This document shows, piece after piece, positions 46,236 to 58,539 of a stretch of 64,000 nt of DNA (position 1 is the stretch's first letter; every line of letters starts with the position of its first letter). Both the position numbers and the translations under genes were made by a program. The notes beneath the pieces are model-generated. The model was not told where the DNA came from. It did no database searches and saw nothing but the letters and a program-made list of their open reading frames with translations. This DNA is from Anastrepha obliqua. Its lineage: Eukaryota > Arthropoda > Insecta > Diptera > Tephritidae. Location of the stretch: NCBI RefSeq assembly GCF_027943255.1, contig NC_072896.1:123039879-123103878 (forward strand). Reading direction: 5' to 3'.

Positions 46236-47224
46236 GCGTCGCGCAGGACCTATTCTCAACCTTTCAACGATGCAGATATATGAAATGAACTGGACTAGTT
46301 CTGTTTAATGACCTTCTTCGACAGACCTAAGGCTGTGCCTGTAACTACCGAGAAGCGCAAGGTTATGTAGTTTCATAAAAAAATTTCGTATAAATAATTA
46401 ACACGTTTTATTTTACAAAGGCAACATTTGTTTGAATCTATTCACAGCTCGCACTTGCCTATTACTTCGCGGTGTTGCTTTATTCACTGTTTTCACTTCC
46501 TGCTATTCCACCTTCATTCTGTTCCGTTCGTGCTTATCTACTATGAGGTTTTCGCCTGTAAAGAGTAGAGCTGCTTTATTAAAAAAAATTAGAACATATA
46601 TTCTGGACAGCTCCAAAAAAACTGTAGTCATCCGACTCTGTTTGCGTTCTTCAAAGGGAAGTCTTTTACCTTTGGTAGCCTTGTAAAATATTTTTCATTT
46701 GTTTTAGTTTATACATTAAAGGAGCAAAATATCATAAAGTCTCTAAAATAAGTTGCTTGGTTTGCACAAATTTCAATAGCCAGCCAAGCAAGCCGACTCG
46801 TACAGCCAAAAATTCACAAATTCATTTCTCGAAAAAACTAAACAAATCTTTTGTACAAGGTGGCACAAAATTAAACACTCTATCGCTGTATTACATAGTC
46901 CACGATGTATTAACTAAAGTTTGTTCTTTAGTTTATATATCCTCGTTATTAGAACAATAATATTCAGTTAGTTCCATTGCGATTTATATCAGATTAAGGT
47001 GTAAGTTGAGCTGTTAGCATTTGCAGACCTATCACGAGAAAGTTGGTGAATATGCTGGAAAACGAACTACAGAGGTTAATATATCGAGACAACACATTTA
47101 GACTACTTAGTTTTTTTCGTATTCACAAAGAAAAACAGAAAACTACTTCCATGAGGAAGGCTAAGCAATGAATAGTTGTAAATTAGGCGGATTCTATTTG
47201 ATAGGCCTTTGCCTATATGCCTTC
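46236..47224. other. No recognised gene
   Basis: No coding or RNA support. Frames at 46432-46686 and 46757-46960 show no motif. Confidence 0.45.
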
Positions 47225-47625
47225 AAGGAAAGGCTTATAGTCAGTGCGATCTACTCTTTACAACTTATGACTGTGGAATGTCTATTCTTACGAAGAGTTC
47301 TATACAAAAATTGCGCTTGGATTAAAAAGTAATGGAAAGATCAATACTGGGCGTAAAAAGAAGACACAGAACTTCAAATAAAGCTCTGAGATGGAAAATA
47401 AAAGATATCGAAGTAATCGAAAGAGTTATCTGAGCAAAACAGAGTTAGGCGCGCATTACGGGTAGACAAAGAGAATTTTAGAATGGAGATCACGAGAAGA
47501 CAAGAGGAAAATTGGAAGACCGTCCACTAGACGGAGCGATGGCATCAAAGAATAACGACAAATTGCAGCGCAAAATACAGAAAATTGGAAGTCAATGGGG
47601 GAGGCTTATGTTCAATAGTGAACGT
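47225..47625 (+). pseudogene. C-terminal tail of an endonuclease-reverse transcriptase retrotransposon
   Basis: Plus strand: TTYDCGMSILTKSSIQKLRL, a stop, KVMERSILGVKRRHRTSN, DIEVIERVI, a stop, then after a frameshift RILEWRSREDKRKIGRPSTR, an internal stop, and NWKSMGEAYVQ before the final TAG. This matches the tail of a widespread non-LTR group whose polyprotein ends with MER..LGV.., EWR.RE.KR..GRP..RW and GEAYVQQW. It has no RNase H and is a different clade from the other remnants (RTE-like by recollection). The downstream CTGGATGATGACGAATGG may be the start of the usual short GATGA-type 3' repeat. Stops and one frameshift make it dead. Confidence 0.72.
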
Positions 47626-49634
47626 AAACGGCTGGATGATGACGAATGGCTCACTGAGGCCGTGAGTGATCTCTGTAAGAGCAGCTAACTTACCCTTACC
47701 CTAAATTTACACCACATCAGGTATCAGGATTACTTCCTCTTATGACAAATATATAATAAATGCTAAAGTCGGCTTTTATTCTATAATAGCCTGTCCTGGA
47801 GTGGTCACAAGAAGTAAGTCACCTGTACCAACAACAATAAAAAAAACAAAAGTACATGTATGTCTACTTAAATTATGATATTTTAACACTAATTACTAAG
47901 CTCATTTAATATTTGCTGTTAAACCAGCACACAGTCTTCAACTTATCTCTGACTTAGGCGAAATTAGCGAAATTACATACATTTGCCATTAATGGATTAC
48001 TGTTGTGACGCCTAAAAGCCGACACCATTAGCGCACGAATTTCCATCTACATTGAAAGTGTTTTCACGTCAACATTTTGACAAAATCATCTGCACTGCGT
48101 AATCACTCACTTAGCCAGTGATGTCACATCAGAACATATACATTCATAACAAACACACACACACATACGTTAGACATTTGTATGACATCACTCATAAGGC
48201 CAAAAGTGCGGCGAAAGAAGATGCCATAAACAAAAAGGAAGAACAAACAGCAGCCATTATGAAGGACAGCAGTTAGCCAGTTTCGCCACTCAAGCAAAGA
48301 AACGGATGTGTAAAACAACTACATGCCATTTGAAAGTTTTTGAAAATATTTTATTATTTAAGCTCCAACTTCTGCACTTTCGATCAAATTTCGCCTACTG
48401 GCGGCTTAGGGTTAATAAGGTTCGAAAAGTTTTGAAATTTAGTCTACATTCTTGCTCACGTATTTGATTGCCCTATTGCTTGATTGCATCTTAAGTCGAT
48501 CGTTTAGTTATTCATGCGTCAGAGGTGTAGGTGTGTGTAAGTTCGTAAAAACATATCAATAAAGCAGCGAGGGCAGAAAAAAGGACTCGGAGCAGCGTAG
48601 AAAGCGTGCAGCCGCAGCAAGAAACACACAAAATATAAATGGAAAAAGAGCACTGGCAAGATTTTTTGGCATTTAAACCTTTACAACTAGAAAACATGCG
48701 TTCGAGAAGTCTTTTGGGACTGTGACTTTGGTACACTTTGAACTTTGTGCGGCTGCCAGCAAAAAAACGATGGCTTACACGCCTCAACTCCTCACTAGGT
48801 TGGCGTAAAATAACTGTTTTTGCCAAAAGTGAATGGAAAAGTGTAGCAAAAAACTTGTGAAAAATAAAATAAATAAAGTAGAGAAGCCATGCGAAAATTC
48901 TTCAGTGTGCGAGAATAAAAGATTGAACTAAAAACTTTGAGGTTAGCGGCAAAACAAGTTTTTTTTTTGGAAGAAGAAGAGATTATTTAATAATAATAAA
49001 AGAATGAAACAAACGCTTTGAGCTTAGCGGCAAAAAAAAATCATCAAAAATCAAAAAAATCATCAAAAAAGCCAGCGAAAAAGATATTTCATCTCAAAAT
49101 TTTGACCAGGTTTGATTGTTTTTCTCTTTTTAATGTTCATTATTATTTTTATAAAATTGTAGCTCATTGCTTAACCATAACCCATATAAATCAAAATTTC
49201 AAAATGTATACAAAAATTAGAACAATTGCATAAATTTGGATCAGAAGTTTCAACCTTTAAATAAGAAATAAAAAAAAATTAGATACACAGATCTATAACT
49301 CATGAAATTTTGGTACAAGAAATGGCAAGTTTGAAGTGGCTCGCAATATTACTTTATTTTTATTTTTATTTTTATTTTTTTTTTTTGCTTGACGATGCTG
49401 CGTATCCATATAAAAAACCTCGAGAGAGAATTTACTCAATTTTTATAAATCTTGAGCAAAGTTTGGAATTTAGATGAATATTATTGAATTTTTTTGATTA
49501 TTATTATTATATTATAGGTTGAACTATATTTTTATGAAAAAGCAATTTTTCTTATAAAAATAAATAAAGAAATAGCGAAGTGAAGTGCTATTCCTTTCGC
49601 GGCTGTACTCATATAGGGGATTCTAAACAGAGGT
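47626..49634. other. No recognised gene; ACACAC and TTTTTA runs
   Basis: ACAAACACACACACACATACG near 48151 and a (TTTTTA)n run at about 49353-49386. A 104-codon minus-strand frame (48512-48826) has no motif and overlaps frames open by low stop density. Confidence 0.5.
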
Positions 49635-50110
49635 GTTATTTTGATATTCAAAGAAAAATTCCATATTTTAATATAAATGATCGGATGTTTATTTCATTAT
49701 AAAGAGGAAAGTATGCCGTTAATGGTGGAAAATAACATCCGGCAAACGACCACCACAACCACGCTTACAGGACAGATCCTTTTCATGAAATTTTCCATAA
49801 CCGAATTGCAAAATGGCTGCCCATTGACCTCGATAGCCTCACGAATTCCATCTTTGAGGTCTTAAATCGACTCTGGGCTGTTGGCGTAGACATTCTTTTT
49901 CACGTGGTCCCAAAGAAAAAAGTCACAAGGTGTTAAGTCACAAGATCTCGGTGGCCAATTGTGATCACCTCTTAAAGAGATAACACGATCCGGAAACTTT
50001 TCCCGTAACGTAGCGCCGTCTTGTTGAAAATAAACGTTGTCCAGATCAATACCATCCAATTCCGGCCATAAAAAATCATTAATCATCTCTCAATGGCGCA
50101 ATCCTTTCAC
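49635..50110 (-). pseudogene. DD41D transposase C-terminal half, deleted copy
   Basis: Minus strand from the right: EMINDFLWPELDGIDLDN, YFQQDGATLREKFPDRVI, WPPRSCDLTPCDFFLWDHVK, then a TAA stop, DGIREAIEVNGQPF and SVMENFMKRI, and after a frameshift CKRGCGGRLPDVIFHH. The second catalytic Asp (FQQDG) and third (PCDFF) are present, but a ten-residue deletion after GAT (relatives have GATCHTANETMAHLREKF) shortens the spacing to about 31. The N-terminal half and first catalytic Asp are missing. The possible end GAGGTGTTATTTTGATATTC near 49631 might be an inverted repeat, but I found no partner past 50110. Confidence 0.82.
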
Positions 50111-50700
50111 CAATAACAACTGTTATGTATTGTTTGTTTTGTATTGTGGAAGTAAAAAAAATTATTTAATTTTTTAATATTTTTTAAATTTAAGTTAATG
50201 TTTTTATTTAATTGTAATTTTTGAGCAACGCTGTTGCAGTGGTCGTCTTCTACCAGATATAACTCCGGATTCTTTCGGTAACGCAGAATCGCTTTGCCTA
50301 GAATGGAGCAGAACTCAGTTATTTGTAAAAGTTAACTCCCCTATGTTTTTTCCATTCTGTCTTATTTATTTATTTGTACACAAAAATAAAAACGATTATT
50401 AAAATAAAGAGCGCTAGCCGCCGGAGTCTGAGACTTGGTTCTTTAGTTGCAAAATTTCAGTTGCATAAAAACAATTTAAAACTCAATTTATAAAAGGGAA
50501 GTTACGGATGATCTGTTGTGAAATTTTCCTTTGTTTATGTATAATTTTTATTTGTTTTTTCAGACCAAATGCATGAAAATGTGCAACATTTAAATTTAGT
50601 GTTTCGGCTAAAAGCGAGTCTATTCTATGGCAAGTAATTGCCATATTTGCCGTCAATTTTTCCAAAAATTCATTTAAATATGAGCTCAAGTGTAATGAAA
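50111..50700. other. No recognised gene
   Basis: Non-coding; nothing supported apart from A/T runs. Confidence 0.45.
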
Positions 50701-51560
50701 AGTAAACTTCGTTTTAACATTTAAACATTTTTATAATTTTTTGTTGCAATATTCCCAAAGCAATACCCCAAATATATAAAATTTACTTTACTAAAAATTT
50801 GCTAACAAAATATATTTCTTTCTTCTTTCAATATTTTTGTAGTTTTTTTTGTAACCAAATAATATTTCTTTTCTTTTTAATATTTTAAATCTTTTCTTAA
50901 TATTTTAGGATAGAATATGCTTAAAAAAATTTGTAACAAAATTATATTTTTTGTTTGTTTTTTTTTTGTTTTTTTTTATTGATAAAAAGTTGTAATTAAA
51001 AAAAGCTCACTAAGTAGGAAATTTTATATTTTCCGAATTTTTTTTTTATTTTAAAAAATTAAAAAAAAACATTTAAAAAAAATTTTTTTTTGGTTTTTTT
51101 TTGATACGAAATTAAAAAATACAAATTTTTTTGGTACTACATTTCTTTTATTATAAGTGGTTTCTCTTTTCAAACATTTTTAATATTTAATTGTGTTTTT
51201 GTTTTTAACTTTTGATAACATTTTTTTCTCTACAAATATTTTTGTAATTTTTTTTAGGACAAAGTACGAAAAAATTTTCCTATACAAAAAATTTGGTAAA
51301 AAAATTATTTTTTTGGTACGAAAACTTTTTCTTGGTAACAACATTTAAGTAATTTTTTTCACATTTCCAATATTTTTGTAATTTTTTTGGTAGCAAAGTT
51401 AATTTTGTTGTCTCATTTTTAACATTTTGTGATTTTATTAATATTTTAGGATAAGATTTAATATTTAAAATCAAATTGTAGTGGCAAATGCATATTAAAT
51501 TTTTGTTGTAATTTTTGGAAAATGTTCTTCGTAATTTGTTTTTATTGTAATTTATTTAGT
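50701..51560. repeat. T-rich degenerate repeat block
   Basis: Homopolymer-T rich sequence in which the motifs TTTTTAATATT, TTTTTGTAATTTTTTT and AATATTTTAGGATA recur at irregular spacing (AATATTTTAGGATAGAATAT at about 50901, AATATTTTAGGATAAGATTT at about 51439, TTTTTTTTAGGACAAAGTAC at about 51248). No coding potential. It could be an old satellite-like array eroded by slippage. Confidence 0.45.
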
Positions 51561-52504
51561 AATAGCTTAGAATATGCTCATTAAGCTCTCCAAGTTTCAT
51601 AAAGCCATTCCCGTAACTTTTCGACCTATTGTCAAATACCTACAGCATCTGGGAAAAGTGTTGTTCTGCTCTAGAGATGCGCTGGCCGACATACTCGTAT
51701 ACCACATTACGTGCCTTTGTCAATTGTATATTAGTAAGCAGGTACACAATGATATGTGTCTAACCTTTGGTACCATTCACAATGTAATGCAATTCATATA
51801 CCGTGGTTGCGAGGCATATTTGTATGTAATAAGTTTAACCCCCCTACACCCTTCTATTGTTGTTTTTGTTTTTGTTTTTTATTATACCCCTGCGTACTAA
51901 GCTACTTTCAGCAAGACGTCGCAGCACCCGTAATACATGCACATATTTTCAGCTATGCCAGTTATTTTGTCACATATTGTTAGCGAATGAATACCTGAGA
52001 AAATCTTCGCAATGTTGGTAGAAATATTAAGTTTTAATAAATTTTGCAAAAATGTGTAAGGAGTCGAGGAAATGTGTGTCAAAATTTTACGACGCATATT
52101 CAGAAATACGTTTGTACACACAAACATACATACAAGTAGATACATAAAAGCATAGTAGAAAGGCCTGTCGGGAAAATCGGAATTAGGTAAAAAAATATCT
52201 CAGTAGCTGAAATTAGCTGAAACCTGAATTACCAAAAGGAGTTTCCATTTTAGCAAAAGGACTATTGAATAACGCCAATAGCGAAACATTTCGCAAATTA
52301 TTCCAGAGTCACTACGCTGTTTTTAGATGTGATAGTACCAAAGCTGAGAAGTAGAAGTAAAGAATATCTTTGCTTCCTTTCTTGGGCATTACGACTGGGG
52401 CGTCGTATGGTGACTACGACGTTAGGCTACCGACGCAGGGAGGCTTTGCATGCGTCAGGGATGCAGTATGGTATGCATATAACTGTATGAATATAAATTA
52501 CTGG
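51561..52504. other. No recognised gene
   Basis: The plus-strand frame at 51574-51900 (108 codons) has no recognised motif. The short GC-richer stretch at about 52385-52450 (GGGGCGTCGTATGGTGACTA) stands out by composition but has no assignable function. Confidence 0.4.
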
Positions 52505-52722
52505 TAAACTAGACCACATTTCTCCCCGTCTCAAGAAATTTTGGAATAAAATATGTCTCTTCTCTAAGTTTTGAAATTGAGCAAAATCGAACTACAAATA
52601 TGATTTTTAGAGATGTCTAAACCGCATTGCTACCTATCGCGGCAATTTTGGAACACAATATTTCCTTCAAGTAGCTTTTGAATTTGTCCAAATAGACCAA
52701 AAGTATGATTTTTAGAGATATC
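52505..52722. repeat. Tandem duplication, about 105-bp unit
   Basis: Two imperfect units in direct orientation. Shared blocks: AATTTTGGAATAAAATATGT and AATTTTGGAACACAATATTT, then TTTTGAAATTGAGCAAAAT and TTTTGAATTTGTCCAAAT, then TATGATTTTTAGAGATGTCT and TATGATTTTTAGAGATATCT. The last pair is spaced 105 bp apart. Confidence 0.75.
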
Positions 52723-54201
52723 TTGGCCCTATTGTGCATTCCTTTTGAAAGCCACGACTTATTTGGGCTTTGCATCATTTTGAACCTGCTTTCTTCTAGC
52801 TGTGCGAGCACTGAAGGATTTTCTAATTTCTTTTGAGAAAAAAGCCTTTTTACGATCATTGAGACACTCGCGTAGGTTTTCTCCCTTTTCGGTCTTCCCG
52901 CTTACTAGTGAAGCGTGACTTTTTCTTCTTCAACTTTTTGATTTGCTAAATTTATCAAAAATTAAAATATGCTATTTGAATTTTTTACCTGTCCATTTGC
53001 ATTTTAAATAAATTGAAATATGGCCAGGCGTTTGTATGGTTGAAGTATTATGATTCAGTGGCCGGACAATTTCATGCAGTTAATTTAATTTTTCTATCAA
53101 ATTGTTAATTTTTCCTAAAGTGCCCCCGATAGCATTACTCCTACTTTCTTGAGAGAAAATATCTAAAAACTCTTTGCTAAACTGTAGTCACTTGCTTTAT
53201 TATCCATCAGACTTATATCTTAAGTACCATATTAATAGCTTATCAAACGTCAGTCCAGGGAATTTTGTGTCCTACTGGCAGCTCCCTCTAGTGACTTTCT
53301 TTTATTGTATGCATATAAATATGTATGATATTCTACACACACAACCCAGTCGCGAATACTTTTTGCCTCTCAAGGGAGAGTCAACAATATTAGCATATAA
53401 ATATTTATTCAGGTAAATTTGCCTTCTGCATTATTATCGGCACCCCCACTTGTACATACAGCCCCATCCCCCAACAAACAGTTGAGTGACTTCAATACAT
53501 GGCCCTATTGTGTTTCACGCCTTAAATTATGCTTTTCTGTCGTCATCATCATCGTCATCGCCGTCATTATCATTTGTGTAAACAGTTTCGTATCCAAACA
53601 TTTCATTACAGAGCCCTTTTGCATACACATTTATGCTTTTAGGCAGATAAAATGGCGCAAACGTAAATGTCTTCATTCGAAATCAAACAACAATATTGAC
53701 ATGCACACACATATACTCACAACATTTTTGACACAAAGTATACGCATCGCAAAAAGTGGCATTTTGATGCTTTTTGTAAAGTGGGAAGATTTTTTTTAAG
53801 CGACTACAGATTGTCATAAATTTTTGAAAATTTCAGCAATATAAAAGAAGGAAGAAGAAATTGCCGTTTAACTACTACATTTGAACAATTTTATGATGCA
53901 TAATTTAAGGCGTACATGCAAGTCATATGCTTCTAAAGGGGCGCGCATGGTAACTGATGGTGAAGAGTCTTTTGAAAGCAACACGAATTGATAAAAATAA
54001 ATGATGTTTATTTTTGCGCAGTTGAATTTGATGTGAGCCAAAAGGAGCCATTTGTTCACTTATGAGGAAAATTTATATTTTATTGTAGACTTGTCAATTT
54101 GCGGAGAATTTCGATGTATGTGGAATATGTAAATTTGACGCAACTCAATTTTAATCTAACTTGCACACTCGTTTATGAAGTGTCAAATATTTTGGAAAAT
54201 A
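52723..54201. other. No recognised gene
   Basis: A CATCATCATCGTCATCGCCG run near 53542-53565 makes a hydrophobic frame (53419-53799) look protein-like, but nothing else supports a gene. A CACACACATATACTCAC run lies near 53704. Confidence 0.5.
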
Positions 54202-54795
54202 CAGGGTCCGCCATATAACTTTACGGAATTAAAAATGCTATAAAAAAGAGACTACTCAATATTTTTCCAAAATGTTTTTTTATTTTGAAGTACTATCCTT
54301 CCGGTTAATGATGGAATACAACTTCATTCATATGGCTGCCTCGGTTTGAGATGGAAATGAGCTTCATCCGAAAAGATGATTTTTCGGTAAAAGTCTTCAT
54401 CTTCTTCAAGTCGATCCCAAGCCCATGAAACGAAGCGAAAACGCATTGGGTGGTCGGTTTGCTTCAGCTGCCGAACCAATTGGACTTTGTACGGCGTCAT
54501 ACCAAGGTCTGTACGCAAAATTCGTCTCAATGATGTCTCCGAAATGTCCAATTGTTGAGAACGACGGTGAACTGATGTTCCTGGTGATTCAAGAACACTC
54601 TCTGCCACAGCAGCGTACACATTCTGCAACATTACCATGATTTTCAAAGTAATGTCGCAATATTTCCCAGCGTTCTTTGAGCGTATACAGAACCATTTTC
54701 GTTCAGCGGAAGAATAAAACTAATTTTCTGTCAAATCAGATGACAGCGAAGTGTTACCATTCTTGAAATCTGTAACGATAGATGGCGGGTCCTAT
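54202..54795 (-). mobile_element. DD41D mariner-like element, deletion derivative
   Basis: About 594 bp. The left end reads CAGGGTCCGCCATATAACTT and the reverse complement of the right end reads TAGGACCCGCCATCTATCGT, then TAC in both, supporting inverted ends. TA flanks the left end (54200-54201) and TATATA the right. The transposase on the minus strand keeps only its N-terminal half. The ends differ from the other DD41D copies, so this is another subfamily. Confidence 0.8.
54324..54696 (-). pseudogene. DD41D transposase, N-terminal half
   Basis: ATG at 54696 begins MVLYTLKERWEILRHYFENH then GNVAECVR, the first helix-turn-helix, followed by a frameshift. The second frame (to 54324) reads VAESVLESPGTSVHRRSQQL, ISETSLRRILRTDLGMTPYK (second helix-turn-helix), VQLVRQLKQTDHPMRFRF and IIFSDEAHFHLKPRQPYE, ending in TAA. 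The first catalytic Asp (SDEAHF) is intact. Everything after it, including the second and third catalytic residues, is deleted, and the frame runs straight into the 3' terminal repeat. Such a product could bind the ends but not cut DNA, if it were expressed; there is no evidence that it is. Confidence 0.86.
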
Positions 54796-55439
54796 ATATC
54801 GAAGATGGAGAGAATAATAAGGTGGCGCCTGTCGTGGTACCGTTACCTTGCCCTCAGCGAGTTTGACACTATCAGCTGATTTTTGTAACGTCGGTGGTCA
54901 GTGGTAAAATCGGTGGTTAGTGTAACCATATTAACATTTTAGTAACTCAATTAGGCATTTGTTTTCTTCTCTAGTCTCAAAGTTTTAGTTCTTTCCTACA
55001 GACATTTGTTTAACCTCTTTTAATTAAAATGTGTTATTTATAATTCTGTAAAATATACATTTCTTTCAAAAATTCGTACAATAATTCACTTAGTTCTATT
55101 TCGCTTCACTTTGTATTATTATCAGGCCACATTGTCGGCGATTGCGATTAGTGTTGTTGTGTGTGATATTTCTTAGCTTTATTTACATTTTTTTCAAAGT
55201 TCGTCTTCTTCTTCTTCTTCGAGCAGTCAAATTTCTCTCGCACAACTGCAGTGCTGTCTAGTTTTGCATATAAAAAAGCACTAAAATGCCCATTTAAAAA
55301 AAAAGAGGTACCAAATTTTGGTTGAACCAATTAAAGAACTTTTTATGCGTGGCAGAAGGAAAAAAACCAAACAGGTAGAAAAATTATTTAGGATTAGAGG
55401 ACGACGACCCACAGTGGCTATTTACATTCGTATCATCCG
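54796..55439. other. No recognised gene
   Basis: Includes a CTTCTTCTTCTTCTTCGAG run near 55203. Nothing else supported. Confidence 0.45.
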
Positions 55440-56330
55440 TTACAAGTGCAGCGCAAAAGTGTAGAACACAGCTGCCTAAATCTTTGCCTTACGAGATCAA
55501 GGTGCTGAGATGATTCCACCTCATCCTCCAGACATCTTCTGCAGAAAAGACTCACCGCGTGGACACGTAACGGACAATATCAGATAGGGATACCTACCAA
55601 TGTCGGGAGCTGCGGCTTTGCTAGCCTTAGAAGTACTCTCGAGCTCCTGCGATGTTCCCATGGCCAGAAGAGGAATCTCGCAAATTTGCACGTTTGAGCC
55701 AGCGCTCACTGAGCTAACGAGACCACTCTTTCTAGGAGTAAGCCACAGGTTCTCAAGGGAACTCCAATTCCCTCGTTTTGCGATGAAACTGTGCCCAGAG
55801 TTTCCAATCTAGCCAGCTCATGAGACCTGCAGTTTCCTTCTATACCGCTATGACCGAGAACCAAGATGAACTTAATATTGACGTATTCGGATGCAGTCGA
55901 GTGAAAAGTCAGGCATTATCTTAACTAATTTCGAACGCACAAACAACGAGCCCAAGGTCTTAATTGCCGTTTGGAAGTCGAAGTAGATATTTGCGTCCTT
56001 TACAGTAATTAGAGAAGTAAGCAACCAATCCAATGCTTCCTTAATTGCGGTTACCTCTGCTTGGAATGCTCTACAGTGGTCTGGAAGCTTAAATTTGAAC
56101 TTAATGGGAGGCCCTCGCAGAATACTGCCCGACAAGCTTTTCCGTTCAACTTCCATCCATCCGTAAACATGTGTGTCATGCCCTGTCTCCAAACGTTGCA
56201 CACTTGAAACACACCCCCTTGAGTGAGAGTGAATGGAAAAAGTACCGCTCGGTCCAGCTCAAGCTTCTTAACCAGCGCAGATGACCTAAGCGGCTTGAAA
56301 AATGTGATCAAGCATTTGCCATTCCTGTCT
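55440..56330 (-). pseudogene. Non-LTR retrotransposon ORF2: linker, RNase H and tail
   Basis: Minus strand from the right: KKLELDRAVLFPFTLTQGGV, FQVCNV, MFTDGWKLNGKACRAVF (linker and RNase H first Asp), then in a second frame KFKLPDHCRAFQAEVTAIKE (Glu) and NIYFDFQTAIKTLGSLFV, where the usual TDSQ reads FDFQ. Farther left the frame breaks repeatedly; the tail is recognisable as CRRCLEDEVESSQHL in a third frame near 55520-55480. Between them a GHSGIEGN-like segment is too decayed to place. The reverse transcriptase is missing. The LDRAVLFP...GGVFQV linker is characteristic of this RNase H-bearing group in flies, by recollection. Confidence 0.78.
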
Positions 56331-58036
56331 GGATACTAAAACAAAAGTAAAAAATCTTCACATTTTTTTATTGGAAATGTACAAAGCCAAACTCAAGACT
56401 TTGATGAAGCATTGTGAAGGAATCTTTAACACACCCAGCATTGTAATCCTATCCTATTTTCCAGTTAGAAATTAACTAGGAACTGTGTCATTGCCTGCCC
56501 AGTGGCGCCGCAGTTTGAATTTTCGTACTCGCAGTAAATATCGTAGCCTCAATATATTTTCCAGCTGGTTGTCAGCCTCAACATTGTTGCTTTCACTGGC
56601 TTTAAAAAATAATCATAATAAAAAATAAATATAAATTAGCACTTGCCGTTGCTTATTTGCTCATATTTTATGTTTTTTTTTTCTTCCTAGTATTACTCAG
56701 TTCTGTTATGCCAGCGGCCATTGATCGTTCATTCAGTAACACTCGCACAATTGCTTAACTATTTAGTTACTACGAATTTACACTTTGTGAGATTTTGCTT
56801 TTTTCTGCGGCCAGAGTTAGTTAGCTATTTTTTATTAATTCCAGAGAATTTTATTCGGCTTGCATTTGCATTTGCCAAAACGAAAATCAAATAAAAACTT
56901 GCAAATAATATTTATGAAAATTTTTCTTTTTTTTGTAGTAGTAATAAATGGACAGTTACGTATATATAGAGGGTGAGTCGGCAGGTAAGGTTGTAGAAAT
57001 GCAAAAAAATTCTGAAAAATGGAATTGTATATTTTTAGTTGCTTTGAGATAATTACAATTTTTTTCCCATTTTATATTTCATTCCATTTCCAAATTTATT
57101 TTTCGTGCCTAATGAAACCTTGAAAACCGTAATCGAACCTAGCCTACTTACAAGTGTATGTGTGTGTGTATGTGCCTCTATTGCTGAAGGCCGTACGAAT
57201 TTATTCATTTATTTTTGTTTGTAAAGTTCCAGTTCATTAGTAAAACAAATAAGCTCAAGTATTCAAATTTAATTTTTTAGATTATGTTTGACGCTAATTA
57301 AATACCAATTAACATTTGGCGCTTCAATTTACTGATATTTACTGACATGGTTCTAATTTTTAAACTATGAGCCGATTTGGAAAGAAATAAAACTCGGCTT
57401 TTTGGCTTATAAATTAGAAGAAAATCGTCAAATTAATTTTTTTCAAGAATTTTTTGTTCAATTCGAGCGAATAAGAAATTTATGAAAATTAGTAAATACG
57501 TTGTCGCAGTTATGGGGGCAAACGATTGTTAATTTAAATTCTAAAATCGGTTGGCTGTGGTAGATTTGTTTATACTTTTTCACGCTTATACGCAAATTAA
57601 CTGGAAAAAGTATTAAATTCGCATATATCGGTGTTAGGGGCAGTCAGAGGCAAAAGAAAGTGATTTTTATTAATTATTTTTTCGACAGTAGATTAGTTAA
57701 TTTTATAACGGTAATAACTCGGAATTATTATACAATTTTTTAACACTGCGAGTATATTTAAAAATAAGGTGTTTTTTCTGTTACGAAACGTGTTGAGCTA
57801 GAGTTTAGTCGTGAAAACACGATCTAGACAATCACACGTTGCGATTAGGTTGTGCTACCGGTAGTGCGAAATGTTGCTCAGTAAACGAACAGGTTGCAAC
57901 CCGTTTTTTTTTTTAACTACATTTCACTCTTAGTTCCAGTTGGGTGCATATGAAAAGAGTAAGAAAAGGCCAAATGGGTTGGTGGTCGAATATTCGGGCA
58001 TGGAATACCAAATCATTAATCAACCAAATCATTTTT
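56331..58036. other. No recognised gene
   Basis: Non-coding sequence with GTATGTGTGTGTGTATGTG near 57157 and a T10-type tract near 57907. No supported feature. Confidence 0.5.
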
Positions 58037-58195
58037 TCGCTCCTCGGCAGGCAATTACAAACTTCCGAGAGTATTTCTGCCATCGAAAAGCTCTTCAAAC
58101 CAAAAATCATCGGTTCCTGAATTTGCGGAAGACCATTAAGACGCACACCACAAATAGGAGGAGAGTTCGGCCAAATATGAAAAAATAAATATCAT
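58037..58195 (+). mobile_element. tRNA-derived SINE, body without head
   Basis: Begins CGCTCCTCGGCAGGCAATTA, followed by CAAACTTCCGAGAGTATTTC, GAAAAGCTCTTCAAACC and CACACCACAAATAGGAGGAG, ending GTTCGGCCAAATATG and an A-rich tail. This matches, in order, the minus-strand reading of 13430-13620. The tRNA-like head is absent, as in a 5'-truncated insertion. The open frames across it are not genes. Confidence 0.75.
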
Positions 58196-58539
58196 AGAAA
58201 TCCATTATTTTATCGGTAAATGTTTGTAGTGATCGATATCTCGTAAAGCATCGATTAAACAATTTAAAGTTTAGTCTCGTTGTCAAGGTGACATTTCACA
58301 CTAAAAAATTCTTAAGCTGTTTTTTTTTTTTATTCCTTCAGTTGTGAGTTAGAGGGTTTCAACAATGGAAGTCAACAAAGGGAAAATTCGTTGCATTCGC
58401 AAGCATTTTGTGCTAAAATAATGGATTTCTTTTCACCAGTTTAAGGAATAAGTGGCAAATAAAGACAAACTGGAAGTAGTTAAAAAATTTCGTTAGTACA
58501 TAAAAGCGAGTTTTCAAATGTGAAGTGTTTGAAATCATT

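Noticed and set aside
45939..46259. Minus-strand frame of 106 codons
   Set aside because: It is the antisense shadow of the plus-strand retrotransposon tail at 45583-46235.
48512..48826. 104-codon minus-strand frame with Cys-rich part
   Set aside because: No family match and similar open frames occur by chance across the window.
53419..53799. 126-codon frame with a hydrophobic segment resembling a membrane helix
   Set aside because: The hydrophobic run comes from a CATCATCATCGTCATC microsatellite translation.
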